Origin: Falsochrobactrum shanghaiense
Lineage (GTDB): Bacteria > Pseudomonadota > Alphaproteobacteria > Rhizobiales > Rhizobiaceae
Direction of reading: 5' to 3'
Assembly: GCF_003149535.1 (NCBI RefSeq)
Contig: NZ_QGDB01000004.1
Location: forward strand, 250,501-314,500
DNA: 64,000 bases
Translations under genes and position numbers: made by a program
Part shown: piece by piece, positions 54,747 through 63,205 of the stretch
Position numbering within the stretch: the stretch's first letter is position 1
Layout: each line of letters begins with the position of its first letter
Notes under the pieces: generated by a model
The model's database searches: none
What the model saw: the letters and a program-made list of their open reading frames with translations, nothing else
What the model was told of the DNA's origin: nothing

Positions 54747-55180
54747 CCTTAATCTGGGACCGGACGCACTTCTCTCCGCAGGCCGTCTTTCATGCACTGA
54801 TCGACATGGCGATGTCTTGCCATGTTGCGATAACGTGGGAGCGAAGTTTTCGATGATCTGCGGCGAAGAGATGTTTGAGGTGAAGAAGGAAGAGATTGGC
54901 GATCTGGCCATGGACCGAGACGAAACGCTGGCATTGCCAGGCCGACTTGAAGCGCATCATACGCCGTTCCCGTCGTCGCACGGGAAGATGTGAATTCTCT
55001 GCTCGATTGTTGATGCCCTTGTGAGATCGATACTCGACACCCGGCATCAGATCCGCCTTGGCTGCAGCGTAGGACCGCAGCTTGTCGGTGACCATGACCC
55101 GTGGGGCGATGCCCTGGCCTTTGAGTAGCTTGCGCATCAGCCGGAGAGCAGCTTTGCTATTTCTGCGGGTTTGCAGAAGT
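54747..55180 (-). pseudogene. IS6-family transposase remnant (second copy)
   Basis: About 434 bp nearly identical to 29126-29559 and in the same orientation. It encodes LLQTRRNSKAALRLMRKLLK through to the C-terminus AMSISA, without the internal stop of the first copy. The N-terminal third is missing: at about 55181 the sequence switches to unrelated DNA (to 55305) that only keeps the frame open by chance. Confidence 0.85.
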
Positions 55181-55441
55181 GCCGGATGGACCCCGGAGTC
55201 GAGGGCACGGAGCACGTAGCACGTAGCAGGAACGGCTTTCGCACGCGAGGTCTTCGCGGCAGCCCAAAACGCTCTCAAGGCGCAAGGTCGGAAATAATCA
55301 GGCATGAGACGGAGGGGATATGTTGCAAACGTTTTGTAGCCATCGACAAAAATCAGGGATAAACCATTGTGAACATCTGAAAATTTCGTTTGATTCAGAT
55401 AGCCACTTTCCAGATTTCTGGATTCTAGAGGGAGTAGTCAT
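55181..55441. other. Junction and leader region before the BCCT gene
   Basis: About 260 bases of unrecognised sequence between the IS6 remnant and the BCCT transporter. The right half is AT-rich and probably holds the transporter promoter. No gene was found. Confidence 0.4.
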
Positions 55442-57676
55442 ATGCCTGCAGAGCCATCTGACGGTGATCGGTCTATAGCGGCTGAATCGAGCAAACAGGT
55501 ATCTGGCGCGAAGCTGAAATCATTTCCGAGCCTTGAACGTAGCCAGTTTGGCGGCACTTCACGCAGAAACGAGCATTTGTCCGATGACGATACCCCCGTG
55601 TCACGTAGCGATCTCAGCAAGGGACCCGAAGATCTGCTTGAGCACGAGACGGTCAGCATAAACTGGTGGGTGCTCGTGACCTCGTCGGTGGTGATCCTCG
55701 CCTTCTCCATCTGGACCAGTCTCGTTCCTGTTCACGCGCGCGACGTAATGAAACTGACCGTCGACTGGATCGCCATAAATCTTGGCTGGTACTACGTTAT
55801 AACAGTCACGTTCGTGATCGGTTTCGTGCTGTGGGTCGCCCTTTCCAAAGCGGGCGATGTCCGGCTTGGTCCCGACCAATCCAGGCCGCAATACAAGCTC
55901 GTAACATGGGTATCGATGCTGTTTGCAGCGGGCGTTGGAATCGATATGCTGTTTTATTCCGTTACCGGACCCGTTGCACAATACCTTCATCCCCCATCTG
56001 GGGACGGCAGTACGCCTGATGCGCTTCAGGACGCGGTTGTCTGGACAATGTTCCACTATGGCATCGCTGGCTGGTCGATGTATGCTCTTCTCGGTATGGC
56101 CATGGGGTACTTCGCCTACCGCTGGGGTATGCCGTTGTCGATACGCGCTGCGCTTTACCCGCTATTCGGCAAACGTGTACGCGGGCCTTTTGGGGATGTG
56201 ATTAACATTATTGCACTGGTCGGCACGGTGTTCGGTATCGCCACATCCATGGGAATTGGCGTTGTACTGCTGAATGTCGGTTTCTCGTTGCTCTTCGGCT
56301 TTGAACAAGGCCTTTCTCTGCAGATCGCACTGGTTATTGGGGCGGTGATACTGACAATCGCCGCTACGACGTCTGGCGTAGACCGTGGAATCCGGTGGAT
56401 ATCTGAACTGAACCTTTGGAGCGCCGCTGCGATGATGGTCTACATCCTAGTAGCCGGACAGACCGCCTTCCTTTTGAATGCGCTTGTAGAGAATATTGGC
56501 CGGTTCTTTGTGACACTTCCCGCGCGCATGCTGCAGACCTTTGCTTACGAACCTGACGGTGCCGATTGGATGAGCAAATGGACGCTGTTTTTCTGGGCAT
56601 TCTGGCTCGCATGGGGACCGTTTGTTGGCGTTTTTCTCGCCCGGATTTCACGCGGACGTACTCTCCGCGAATTTGTGATTGCGGCGATCACTGCGCCAGT
56701 GCTGTGCGATTTCATCATGGTCTCGCTGTTTGGCAACTCGGCATTACATCATGTGCTTCAGGGCAACACAGCCTTTGCCGAACTCGCAGTCCAGAGCCCG
56801 GAACGTGGGTGGTATGCGCTTTTGGAAATGTTCCCTGGTGCAACGTTTCTTATCGGTCTGGCAACGCTTTCTGGATTGCTGTTCTACCTGACAAGCGCAA
56901 ATTCGGGCGCAATGGTGACGGCGAACTTCTCAGCCTCGATCCCCAATCCATCACATGACGGACCCAAATGGCTGCGTATCTTCTGGGCGGTGTTAACTGC
57001 GGTTCTGACCGTCGCGATGCTCCTTGCCGGGGGTGTGACCACAATGGAATACGCGACACTCATCTTTGCGCTGCCAGTCACAATTATTGCTTATCTGGTC
57101 ATGGCGTCTTTCTATAAAGCACTGCGGATGGAACGCGCCGAGCGTGAGGGGGTCGTACTCAGAAGGCCGTCCATCGCTCCGATCGGCGGACATTTGCCGG
57201 AGCGGTCGTGGACGCAGCGGCTTGAACGGATGCTCTCCTTCCCAACATTTCGCCAGGTCAGGCAGTTTCTGGAGGAAACAGTGCGGCCTGCTCTCGATGA
57301 GGTGGCAAATGAGTTTATCAAACAGGGATACGACGTCGAACGGAGCACGGTCATTGACGGATATGGTGTTGAGGAACCGCTGCTTCGGATATCGATGGAA
57401 GAATTCCGCGCTTTCCACTACCACGTCGCAATCGTAGAAGCACCGGTACCGATGTTCAGCGGTCGCATGACGCGCGAAACTGATGTCTACTATCGGCTGG
57501 AAGTATTTACGCAGACCGGATCGGGTGGCTATGATTTGATGGGCCTTACAAAACAGCAGGTGATTGACGATATTCTGGAACGCTACGAGGCGCATTTAGC
57601 TTTCCTCACGCATTCCACCGAGACTGATACCGCATCAGTGCTCACGCCACGCATGCCCCTGTCGGACCCGCAATAA
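55442..57676 (+). CDS. BCCT-family transporter (choline/betaine type)
   Basis: 744 residues. A hydrophilic N-terminal tail (about 1-72) is followed by about twelve membrane helices (about 73-565). The conserved BCCT segment WTLFFWAFWLAWGPFVGVFL lies near residue 380, with RISRGRTLREFV after it. A long cytoplasmic C-terminus (about 570-744) resembles BetT-type tails. BetT-like proteins take up choline or related quaternary amines with protons or sodium, and the tail modulates osmotic response. ATG 55442 follows GGGAG. Codon use looks less GC-rich than the core genes; flanking remnants suggest acquisition. Substrate inferred. Confidence 0.9.
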   Translation: MPAEPSDGDRSIAAESSKQVSGAKLKSFPSLERSQFGGTSRRNEHLSDDDTPVSRSDLSKGPEDLLEHETVSINWWVLVTSSVVILAFSIWTSLVPVHARDVMKLTVDWIAINLGWYYVITVTFVIGFVLWVALSKAGDVRLGPDQSRPQYKLVTWVSMLFAAGVGIDMLFYSVTGPVAQYLHPPSGDGSTPDALQDAVVWTMFHYGIAGWSMYALLGMAMGYFAYRWGMPLSIRAALYPLFGKRVRGPFGDVINIIALVGTVFGIATSMGIGVVLLNVGFSLLFGFEQGLSLQIALVIGAVILTIAATTSGVDRGIRWISELNLWSAAAMMVYILVAGQTAFLLNALVENIGRFFVTLPARMLQTFAYEPDGADWMSKWTLFFWAFWLAWGPFVGVFLARISRGRTLREFVIAAITAPVLCDFIMVSLFGNSALHHVLQGNTAFAELAVQSPERGWYALLEMFPGATFLIGLATLSGLLFYLTSANSGAMVTANFSASIPNPSHDGPKWLRIFWAVLTAVLTVAMLLAGGVTTMEYATLIFALPVTIIAYLVMASFYKALRMERAEREGVVLRRPSIAPIGGHLPERSWTQRLERMLSFPTFRQVRQFLEETVRPALDEVANEFIKQGYDVERSTVIDGYGVEEPLLRISMEEFRAFHYHVAIVEAPVPMFSGRMTRETDVYYRLEVFTQTGSGGYDLMGLTKQQVIDDILERYEAHLAFLTHSTETDTASVLTPRMPLSDPQ

Positions 57677-57854
57677 GGGATCGGAACAAGGAACCGTTAC
57701 AGTTATTGATCAACGGTCGGGGAGATTGTTTCCCGGCTTTCAACGAGCTGAAAATCGTTGATGCACAAGATTGTCAGTTTGATCAGTCCGTGTGCTTATG
57801 TTGCGAAATTTTGCGTAGATTAAAGGCGTCCTTATAACCTCTACGACAGCGGTG

Positions 57855-58172
57855 CGTCCATGGGGGGGTCGGGCCCGACGTTCTGATCCTGCCGCCCAGT
57901 CTCGATTCTCCGGCGATGGTCGAGATTGCCGCGCCATACCTCGCCTGGTTGCGCGATCGCCACGCCGTCGGCTTCATTCTTGCATCCGTCTGTGCCGTTT
58001 CCGCAAGGCAATTGGCATGACGACGTCGGAATATGGGCAGCGGCTACGGGTCAGCAAAGCCTGCGAGATATTGCAATTCAGCACTTTTGCCGTCGAGCAG
58101 ATCACCTGGGAGACGGGCTATGGCGACATAATCAAACAGCGGCGCTTGAACCATCACGCCAAAGCAGTTTAA
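57855..58172 (+). pseudogene. GlxA/FtrA-type AraC regulator remnant
   Basis: The first part, in one frame, reads DVLILPPSLDSPAMVEIAAP and ends in HAVGFILASVCA, an amidotransferase-like (DJ-1/PfpI) domain fragment. After a jump, the AraC helix-turn-helix end reads KAIGMTTSEYGQRLRVSKAC then EQITWETGYGD. A large internal deletion joins them out of frame. Non-functional. Confidence 0.75.
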
Positions 58173-58325
58173 ATCATTCGATGACGGACACTCATTTGAT
58201 CGCAGGCAATCCGCCCGCAAAAACAAGGACATCGCAGTTCACGAGACTCATGGATCTTCCCGTCCAAACATGACTTCGCCAACAGTATCAAATATGCGGA
58301 CGAACTCCTGATTGTCACCGCGTAG

Positions 58326-59390
58326 CTAAACCGTCCCTGTAGGGCATGGTGCTGTCGTCTGACGTTCTACGAGCTTAAAGCCGACATCGATGCAAGAGGG
58401 ACTGATAGACAGCGACGATTTTTCAATCTTATCAAACAAATCGAGCAATAATTCGCCTGCCCGCACCCCGATAGATGCAGCATCGACCCCCATGGTGGTT
58501 ATCGCGGGGACCGATTGACTTGCAATATCAAAGTCCCCAAAGCCCATTAATGAAAGCTGGCCCGGTACGTGGATGCCGCGGCGATGGCATTCCATGAGGG
58601 CGCCAAAGGCGGATACATCCGATACGGCGAAAACAGCTTCCACGTCTGGCGCGCGCTCCAGCAATATGGACATCGTGCGCGCGCCGTGCTCATGAGAAAC
58701 CGGTGCAGTTCCTTCGCGCACAATCAGTTCATCGCTGATCCCAGCTTCCCGTAGTGCGGCTGAAAACCCGGCGAGCCTGCGTTCGCCGCGCAAATCGATT
58801 GCTTCAGCATCCGTCCTCGATCCAAGTGCACCGATGCGTCGGTGGCCGAGCGACAAAAGATAGCGAGCGGCGGCGCGTCCTACTTCATAATTGGAAAATC
58901 CGACTGAATGGTCGATTGGCTTGTCGGGTTTGCCCCATATTTCGACAATGGGTATAGCTGCGCGAAGCAACATCTCCGTGGCTGCTTTCGTATGAACCGT
59001 ACCCGCTACCACGATCGCATCGGGGCGCCGCTCCAGCATCGCGCGGATAATGCGCTCTTCTTCGGCCAGCTTGTACATCGTAAAGCCGATAAGCAGTTGA
59101 TAGCCCTTTGGCCGCAATGCTTCCGCCAGCCCCTGCGCCGTATCGGCAAAATTGGAGTTGGTCAGGGTCGGCAGAATTGCCGTGACAAAATTGGTGCGTC
59201 GAGAGGAGAGGCTGCCGGCCACCCGATCCGGCACATAGCCCAACTGTTCAATTGCCTCCATCACCCGCTTGCGTGTTGTTTCCGTCACCCGCTCCGGTTC
59301 GGCAAGAACACGCGATACGGTCATTTGCGATACGCCCGCCAGGCGGGAAACATCACGCATTGTCGCTTTTCTGGGAGGGGAAGCGATCAT
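58326..59390 (-). CDS. LacI-family regulator, GntR-like group
   Basis: 354 residues. N-terminal helix-turn-helix TMRDVSRLAGVSQMTVSRVL near residue 9 and hinge LGYVPDRVAGSLSS near 50, followed by a periplasmic-binding-like sensor (about 65-345). Features such as GFSNYEVGRAAARYLLSLGH near 165 and MGFGDFDIASQSVPAITT near 285 resemble E. coli GntR, a gluconate-responsive LacI member. Two palindromes at 59911 and 60101 match the GntR-type operator pattern and suggest it controls the neighbouring divergent genes. The effector is unknown. Its own upstream region has a TCAATC-T-GATTGA palindrome. Confidence 0.9.
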   Translation of the reverse strand: MIASPPRKATMRDVSRLAGVSQMTVSRVLAEPERVTETTRKRVMEAIEQLGYVPDRVAGSLSSRRTNFVTAILPTLTNSNFADTAQGLAEALRPKGYQLLIGFTMYKLAEEERIIRAMLERRPDAIVVAGTVHTKAATEMLLRAAIPIVEIWGKPDKPIDHSVGFSNYEVGRAAARYLLSLGHRRIGALGSRTDAEAIDLRGERRLAGFSAALREAGISDELIVREGTAPVSHEHGARTMSILLERAPDVEAVFAVSDVSAFGALMECHRRGIHVPGQLSLMGFGDFDIASQSVPAITTMGVDAASIGVRAGELLLDLFDKIEKSSLSISPSCIDVGFKLVERQTTAPCPTGTV

Positions 59391-59430
59391 GGATTCCTGT
59401 CCGTATCGTTGGAGCGCGTTTCAATCTGGT

Positions 59431-59443
59431 GTTTCAATCTGAT
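59431..59443. promoter_or_regulatory. Palindrome upstream of the LacI-family gene
   Basis: TCAATCTGATTGA, preceded by a direct repeat of GTTTCAATCTG. It lies about 45 bases upstream of the regulator start and does not match the GntR-type sites. Confidence 0.35.
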
Positions 59444-59467
59444 TGAATCAGGCCGGCGCCCTAACTG

Positions 59468-59524
59468 TTTGTTTTGTGCGCATCTTGTCCGAAAACCGTT
59501 TCACACTTTTCGGGATGCGCTCTG
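59468..59524. repeat. Bru-RS-type repeat, partial copy
   Basis: Contains GTGCGCATCTTGTCCGAAAA and TTTCACACTTTTCGGGATGC, matching the 3' halves of 16274-16374 and, inverted, 9080-9122. Confidence 0.65.
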
Positions 59525-59541
59525 ATGCGGCCGTGATCTGC

Positions 59542-59874
59542 TTATTGTCCGTCTGTGGGAATCTGCTCATAAACCACATGATAAAAACGGCCATCGAACA
59601 TTTCCATCATCTTGTCGGTGATAACACGGCCCTCCAGCCGCACCGGCGAAGCAAGGGCTTCCTCCACTGCCGCCAGCGACGGATAATCGATCTCCTGCAC
59701 CATGGCGATGGGAGGGGAGCCGGGATCGGTATTCAACACCCGCATCACCCGAACGGCTTGCGCATTCGGCATCCGCTTCCACACCGGAAGCAGCTGATCT
59801 TTCACAATGCGAAAAAACTCATCTTCGCGTCCCGGATGGATTGTGCCTTCAAAAATTGCTGAGCGTGTATGCAT
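59542..59874 (-). CDS. Small dimeric alpha/beta-barrel-type protein
   Basis: 110 residues starting MHTRSAIFEGTIHPGREDEF. Size and pattern (strand-helix with VRVMRVLNTDPGSPPIAMVQ and a C-terminal FYHVVYEQ strand) fit the ferredoxin-like dimeric barrel (ABM/EthD-like) superfamily, whose members act on small organic acids or aromatic compounds. The active site is not identifiable. It is divergent from the amino-acid-type ABC operon, with a GntR-type operator 37 bases upstream, so the two are probably coregulated. Confidence 0.65.
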   Translation of the reverse strand: MHTRSAIFEGTIHPGREDEFFRIVKDQLLPVWKRMPNAQAVRVMRVLNTDPGSPPIAMVQEIDYPSLAAVEEALASPVRLEGRVITDKMMEMFDGRFYHVVYEQIPTDGQ

Positions 59875-59910
59875 AAGCGGTCCTTCGACACGATATTATT
59901 TTATGTTGCA

Positions 59911-59926
59911 ATGATACCGCTAACAT
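59911..59926. promoter_or_regulatory. GntR-type operator 1
   Basis: ATGATACCGCTAACAT, a near-palindrome of the form ATGnTAnCGnnAACAT. It closely resembles E. coli GntR operators. It lies just upstream of the small barrel-protein gene. Confidence 0.6.
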
Positions 59927-60100
59927 GCACTATTGCAAGCGACAAACATAGGTTCCAATATCTTCAGCGACCATGTTTGTGAGGAAAATTGCAGGCAGGC
60001 ATGGAAAGCCCGGTTAAACGGGCCTATGAGGCGTATACAGGGCGATGGGGATCGAAGATATAAGCGGGGATTGTTGAAAATTTAAGAATGTCATATCGCG

Positions 60101-60116
60101 ATGTTATCGAAAACAT
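60101..60116. promoter_or_regulatory. GntR-type operator 2
   Basis: ATGTTATCGAAAACAT shares ATGnTAYCGnnAACAT with 59911-59926 and lies 90 bases upstream of the ABC binding-protein gene. Confidence 0.6.
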
Positions 60117-60205
60117 GTTATAGAAGATGAACGATAACGGATATTGATGCTATCGCGCTTCCACCCGAGGAGGATCGTGTGGAAGCGGAGAACTGGAGGA
60201 GAGTC

Positions 60206-61009
60206 ATGCATATCCTGAAGGCAATTCGTACAACTGCCGTAGCCATGGGGCTGGCGGCAGCTGGTATGTTCGGCGTGGCCGACGCCCATGCGGTCACGCT
60301 CAACGATATTACCCAGCGCGGTTCCGTCAAAATCGGCGTTCTGACCGGTGCTCCGCCGATGGGCATGGTCGATGAAAAAGGCAATCCGACCGGATATGAT
60401 GTCGACGTGGCCAATCTGCTCGGTACCTATCTCAATCTGCCGGTTGAGCTGGTTCCGCTGACCCCGCCCGCACGTATTCCCGCGCTCCAGACCGGCAAGG
60501 TCGACTTTCTGGTTGCAACCCTTTCGCCAACCGGTGAGCGTGCCAAGACGGTAATGTTCACCCAGCCCTACAATGCTTTTAATATGGACATTATTTCCGG
60601 TCCCGATGCGAATTTCGCAAAGCTGGAAGATCTGGCGGGCAAGCGCGTCTCGGTCAATCGTGGCTCCACGCAGGAAACGGCTCTGCGCAAGGCAGCGGTT
60701 CCGGATCTGGAGATCGTGGTCTATGAAGACGATTCAACCAGTGCGCAGGCATTGATTGCGGGTCAGGTCGATGCGGTCGCTTTGCCGTCGACTGTTGGTG
60801 AGGCCATCATCAAACAGCGCCCGGAAGCGGGTCTCAAGGTCGGTTTTACCTTCTTCAAGCAGGGCAATTCCATGGCTACCAAGCTTGAGGATTTCGAGCT
60901 GCGTCAATGGCTGAACACGGCTATTTATCTCATGAAGATCTCGGGTGATCTCGATGAAATCGCCGTAAAGTGGACGGGACGTCCGATGCCCGACCTGCCG
61001 TCATTCTAA
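60206..61009 (+). CDS. Polar amino-acid-type ABC substrate-binding protein
   Basis: 267 residues, SBP_bac_3 family. Signal peptide (cleavage near ADAHA, residue 28), then KIGVLTGAPPMGMVDEKGNP near 45 and GYDVDVANLLGTYL near 66. The conserved Arg and Asp expected to bind amino and carboxyl groups appear in the GERAKTVMFTQPY and ALIAGQVDAVAL regions. ATG 60206 follows GGAGGAGAG. First gene of an operon with two permeases, an ATPase and a dehydrogenase. A stem-loop follows its stop. Confidence 0.92.
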   Translation: MHILKAIRTTAVAMGLAAAGMFGVADAHAVTLNDITQRGSVKIGVLTGAPPMGMVDEKGNPTGYDVDVANLLGTYLNLPVELVPLTPPARIPALQTGKVDFLVATLSPTGERAKTVMFTQPYNAFNMDIISGPDANFAKLEDLAGKRVSVNRGSTQETALRKAAVPDLEIVVYEDDSTSAQALIAGQVDAVALPSTVGEAIIKQRPEAGLKVGFTFFKQGNSMATKLEDFELRQWLNTAIYLMKISGDLDEIAVKWTGRPMPDLPSF

Positions 61010-61017
61010 TCGAACTT

Positions 61018-61043
61018 CCGCCGGTGCCGCGAGGCCCCGGCGG
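61018..61043 (+). terminator. Intra-operon stem-loop
   Basis: CCGCCGG / CCGGCGG stem followed by GTTTATCC, between the binding-protein and permease genes. Such loops often cause partial termination or protect upstream mRNA, giving excess binding protein. Confidence 0.55.
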
Positions 61044-61103
61044 GTTTATCCATCTTGCATAATTCGTCCGCGCAAGCGCTGACGTTCAGCGGGAGGCCGG
61101 AAA

Positions 61104-61808
61104 TTGTCCTACACTTTTCAGTTCGGTGTCATCGCGCAATATCAGGATGCGCTGCTGGCAGGCATTTGGCTGACAATCAAACTCTCCGTCATGTCCATTA
61201 TCCTGGGCTGTGCGGGCGGCATTCTGTTTGCCTCCCTGCGCTCGATGAAAAGCGGTTTCATCCGCTTCCTGATCAATGCCTATGTTGAAATCATCCGCAA
61301 CACACCGTTTCTGGTGCAGTTGTTCATCATCTATTTCGGCCTGCCTGTCATTGGCTTCCGTGTTGGAGCGGAAACAGCAGCTCTGATCGGCATGACCATC
61401 AATCTCACTGCCTATTCGACCGAAATCATTCGCTCAGGAATAGAGGCGGTGCATAAATCCCAGATCGAGGCGGGAGAGGCTCTGGGTTTCACGCGGCTGC
61501 AAATCTATCGCCATGTCATCATTCTGCCGGCACTGGCAAAGGTTTACCCCGCCTTGTGCAGCCAGTTCGTGCTGATGATGCTCGCATCCAGTATCTGTTC
61601 GGTCATTTCAACCAATGAGCTGGCCGCATCCGCCGCCTATATAGAATCGCAGACCTATCGCTCGTTTGAAGTCTACATTGTCGCCACCGTGATCTATCTG
61701 GGGCTGGCATTGTGCCTGCGGGCTGTTCTCGCTCTGATCGGATTGTGGCTGTTCGGACGCCGCGTCGCCCGCCGCTCGGTCGTAGCAATTGCGGAGGCGT
61801 CAGCATGA
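61104..61808 (+). CDS. Polar amino-acid-type ABC permease 1
   Basis: 234 residues, HisM/GlnP family, about five membrane helices. EIIRNTPFLVQLFIIYFGLP near residue 62 and the EAA loop IEAGEALGFTRLQIYRHVIL near 128 are family marks. The start is TTG at 61104 after GGGAGG. Its stop overlaps the next permease (ATGA). Confidence 0.93.
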   Translation: MSYTFQFGVIAQYQDALLAGIWLTIKLSVMSIILGCAGGILFASLRSMKSGFIRFLINAYVEIIRNTPFLVQLFIIYFGLPVIGFRVGAETAALIGMTINLTAYSTEIIRSGIEAVHKSQIEAGEALGFTRLQIYRHVIILPALAKVYPALCSQFVLMMLASSICSVISTNELAASAAYIESQTYRSFEVYIVATVIYLGLALCLRAVLALIGLWLFGRRVARRSVVAIAEASA

Positions 61809-62452
61809 ATTTTCGCAGCTTCGGACCGGACGAATTCCTGTTCCTTCTCACCGGCCTGCAATGGACGGTATTGCTGACTGTAATCACCTTGATCGGCGGC
61901 GGCATTGTCGGCTTCATCATAGCGCTGGCCCGTGTTTCGACGATGAAGTGGCTGCGCGTGGTCGCCGGAACCTATATTCAGATTATTCAGGGCATTCCGG
62001 TTCTGATGATCCTGTTTCTGTCTTATTACGGCCTGAGCCTTGCCGGGTTCGACCTGCATCCGCTGCTGGCTGCCGGGGCATCGATGACGGTTTACGCATC
62101 GGGCTATCTGGCGGAGATCTGGCGCGGCTGCATCCAGTCGGTGCCCAGGCCACAATGGGAAGCGTCAGAATCTCTCGCCATGACGCGCGGCCAGCAATAT
62201 CGCTATGTGATCTTGCCGCAGGCAATCCGCATCTCGCTGCCATCCACGGTCGGCTTTGCCGTGCAGGTGGTCAAGAATACTTCGATTGCGTCGATCATCG
62301 GCTTTGTCGAATTGGCCCGCGCGGGCACACTCATCAATAATGCAACGTTCCAGCCGTTCCGGGTGTTCGTGGCGGTGGCGATTCTCTATTTCGCGGTTTG
62401 TTACCCGCTTTCGCTGCTCGCACGCTGGCTGGAAAGGAGGCTCAATGTCTGA
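61805..62452 (+). CDS. Polar amino-acid-type ABC permease 2
   Basis: 215 residues, HisQ/GlnP family. YIQIIQGIPVLMILFLSYYG near residue 58 and QWEASESLAMTRGQQYRYVI near 117 give the family. It starts with ATG overlapping the first permease and ends inside the ATPase start (eight-base overlap). Forms a heterodimer with permease 1. Confidence 0.93.
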   Translation: MNFRSFGPDEFLFLLTGLQWTVLLTVITLIGGGIVGFIIALARVSTMKWLRVVAGTYIQIIQGIPVLMILFLSYYGLSLAGFDLHPLLAAGASMTVYASGYLAEIWRGCIQSVPRPQWEASESLAMTRGQQYRYVILPQAIRISLPSTVGFAVQVVKNTSIASIIGFVELARAGTLINNATFQPFRVFVAVAILYFAVCYPLSLLARWLERRLNV

Positions 62453-63176
62453 AGTCATCGTCAAAAACGTCCATAAGAGCTTCGGCGATGTCGAAGTTCT
62501 CAAGGGCATATCGCTGAACGTGGAACGTGGTGAAGTCTTTGCGCTGATTGGCCGTTCTGGCTCAGGTAAAAGCACATTGTTGCGCTGCCTGAACGGTCTT
62601 GAAAAGATCAATTCCGGCGAGATTGAAATTGCGGGTCACAAGGTGACAAGCGACCCCGCGCAATTGCGCAGATTGCGCAAGGATGTCGGCATCGTCTTTC
62701 AGAGCTACAACCTGTTTCCGCATCTCACCGTTGGCGAAAACATCATGCTCGCACCCAAGATCGTCAAGGATGTGCCCAAATCGGAGGCGCGCAAAAAGGC
62801 GGAGGAAGTGCTGCATATGGTGGGGCTTTCGGAAAAATTCGATGCCTATGCCGATCAGCTTTCGGGCGGGCAGCAACAGCGCGTCGCTATTGCCAGATCG
62901 CTCGCAATGCAGCCCAAGGTGATGCTGTTTGACGAAGTGACGTCCGCGCTTGATCCGGAACTGACCGAAGAAGTGCTCAATGTGATGGAGGAACTGGCGC
63001 GCGGAGGCATGACCATGATCCTCGTGACCCACGAAATGGCGTTTGCACGCCGTGTCGCAACCCAGACGATTTTCATGCATCAGGGGAAGATTTGGGAAGA
63101 AGGACCGTCCGCAGAGCTTTTTGCCAATCCAAAGACGCCGGAACTGCGCCAGTTCGTCAAATCGGACGTCAAATAG
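62445..63176 (+). CDS. Polar amino-acid-type ABC ATPase
   Basis: 243 residues, GlnQ/HisP family. Walker A GRSGSGKSTLLRCLN near residue 35, signature LSGGQQQRVAIARSL near 139, Walker B KVMLFDEVTSALDPE near 160 and switch His in LVTHEMAFARR near 196. ATG 62445 follows AAAGGAGG. The ortholog-level substrate is unknown. Confidence 0.95.
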   Translation: MSEVIVKNVHKSFGDVEVLKGISLNVERGEVFALIGRSGSGKSTLLRCLNGLEKINSGEIEIAGHKVTSDPAQLRRLRKDVGIVFQSYNLFPHLTVGENIMLAPKIVKDVPKSEARKKAEEVLHMVGLSEKFDAYADQLSGGQQQRVAIARSLAMQPKVMLFDEVTSALDPELTEEVLNVMEELARGGMTMILVTHEMAFARRVATQTIFMHQGKIWEEGPSAELFANPKTPELRQFVKSDVK

Positions 63177-63205
63177 ACCGCATCACAATCATATAGAGAA
63201 GCAGC

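Noticed and set aside
54790..55305. 171-codon frame that looks like a complete gene
   Set aside because: The last two thirds are an IS6 transposase tail; the first 40 codons come from unrelated DNA joined at 55181.
57677..57854. Gap after the BCCT gene searched for an RNA gene or terminator
   Set aside because: No stable hairpin with a T run and no RNA-like pattern was seen.
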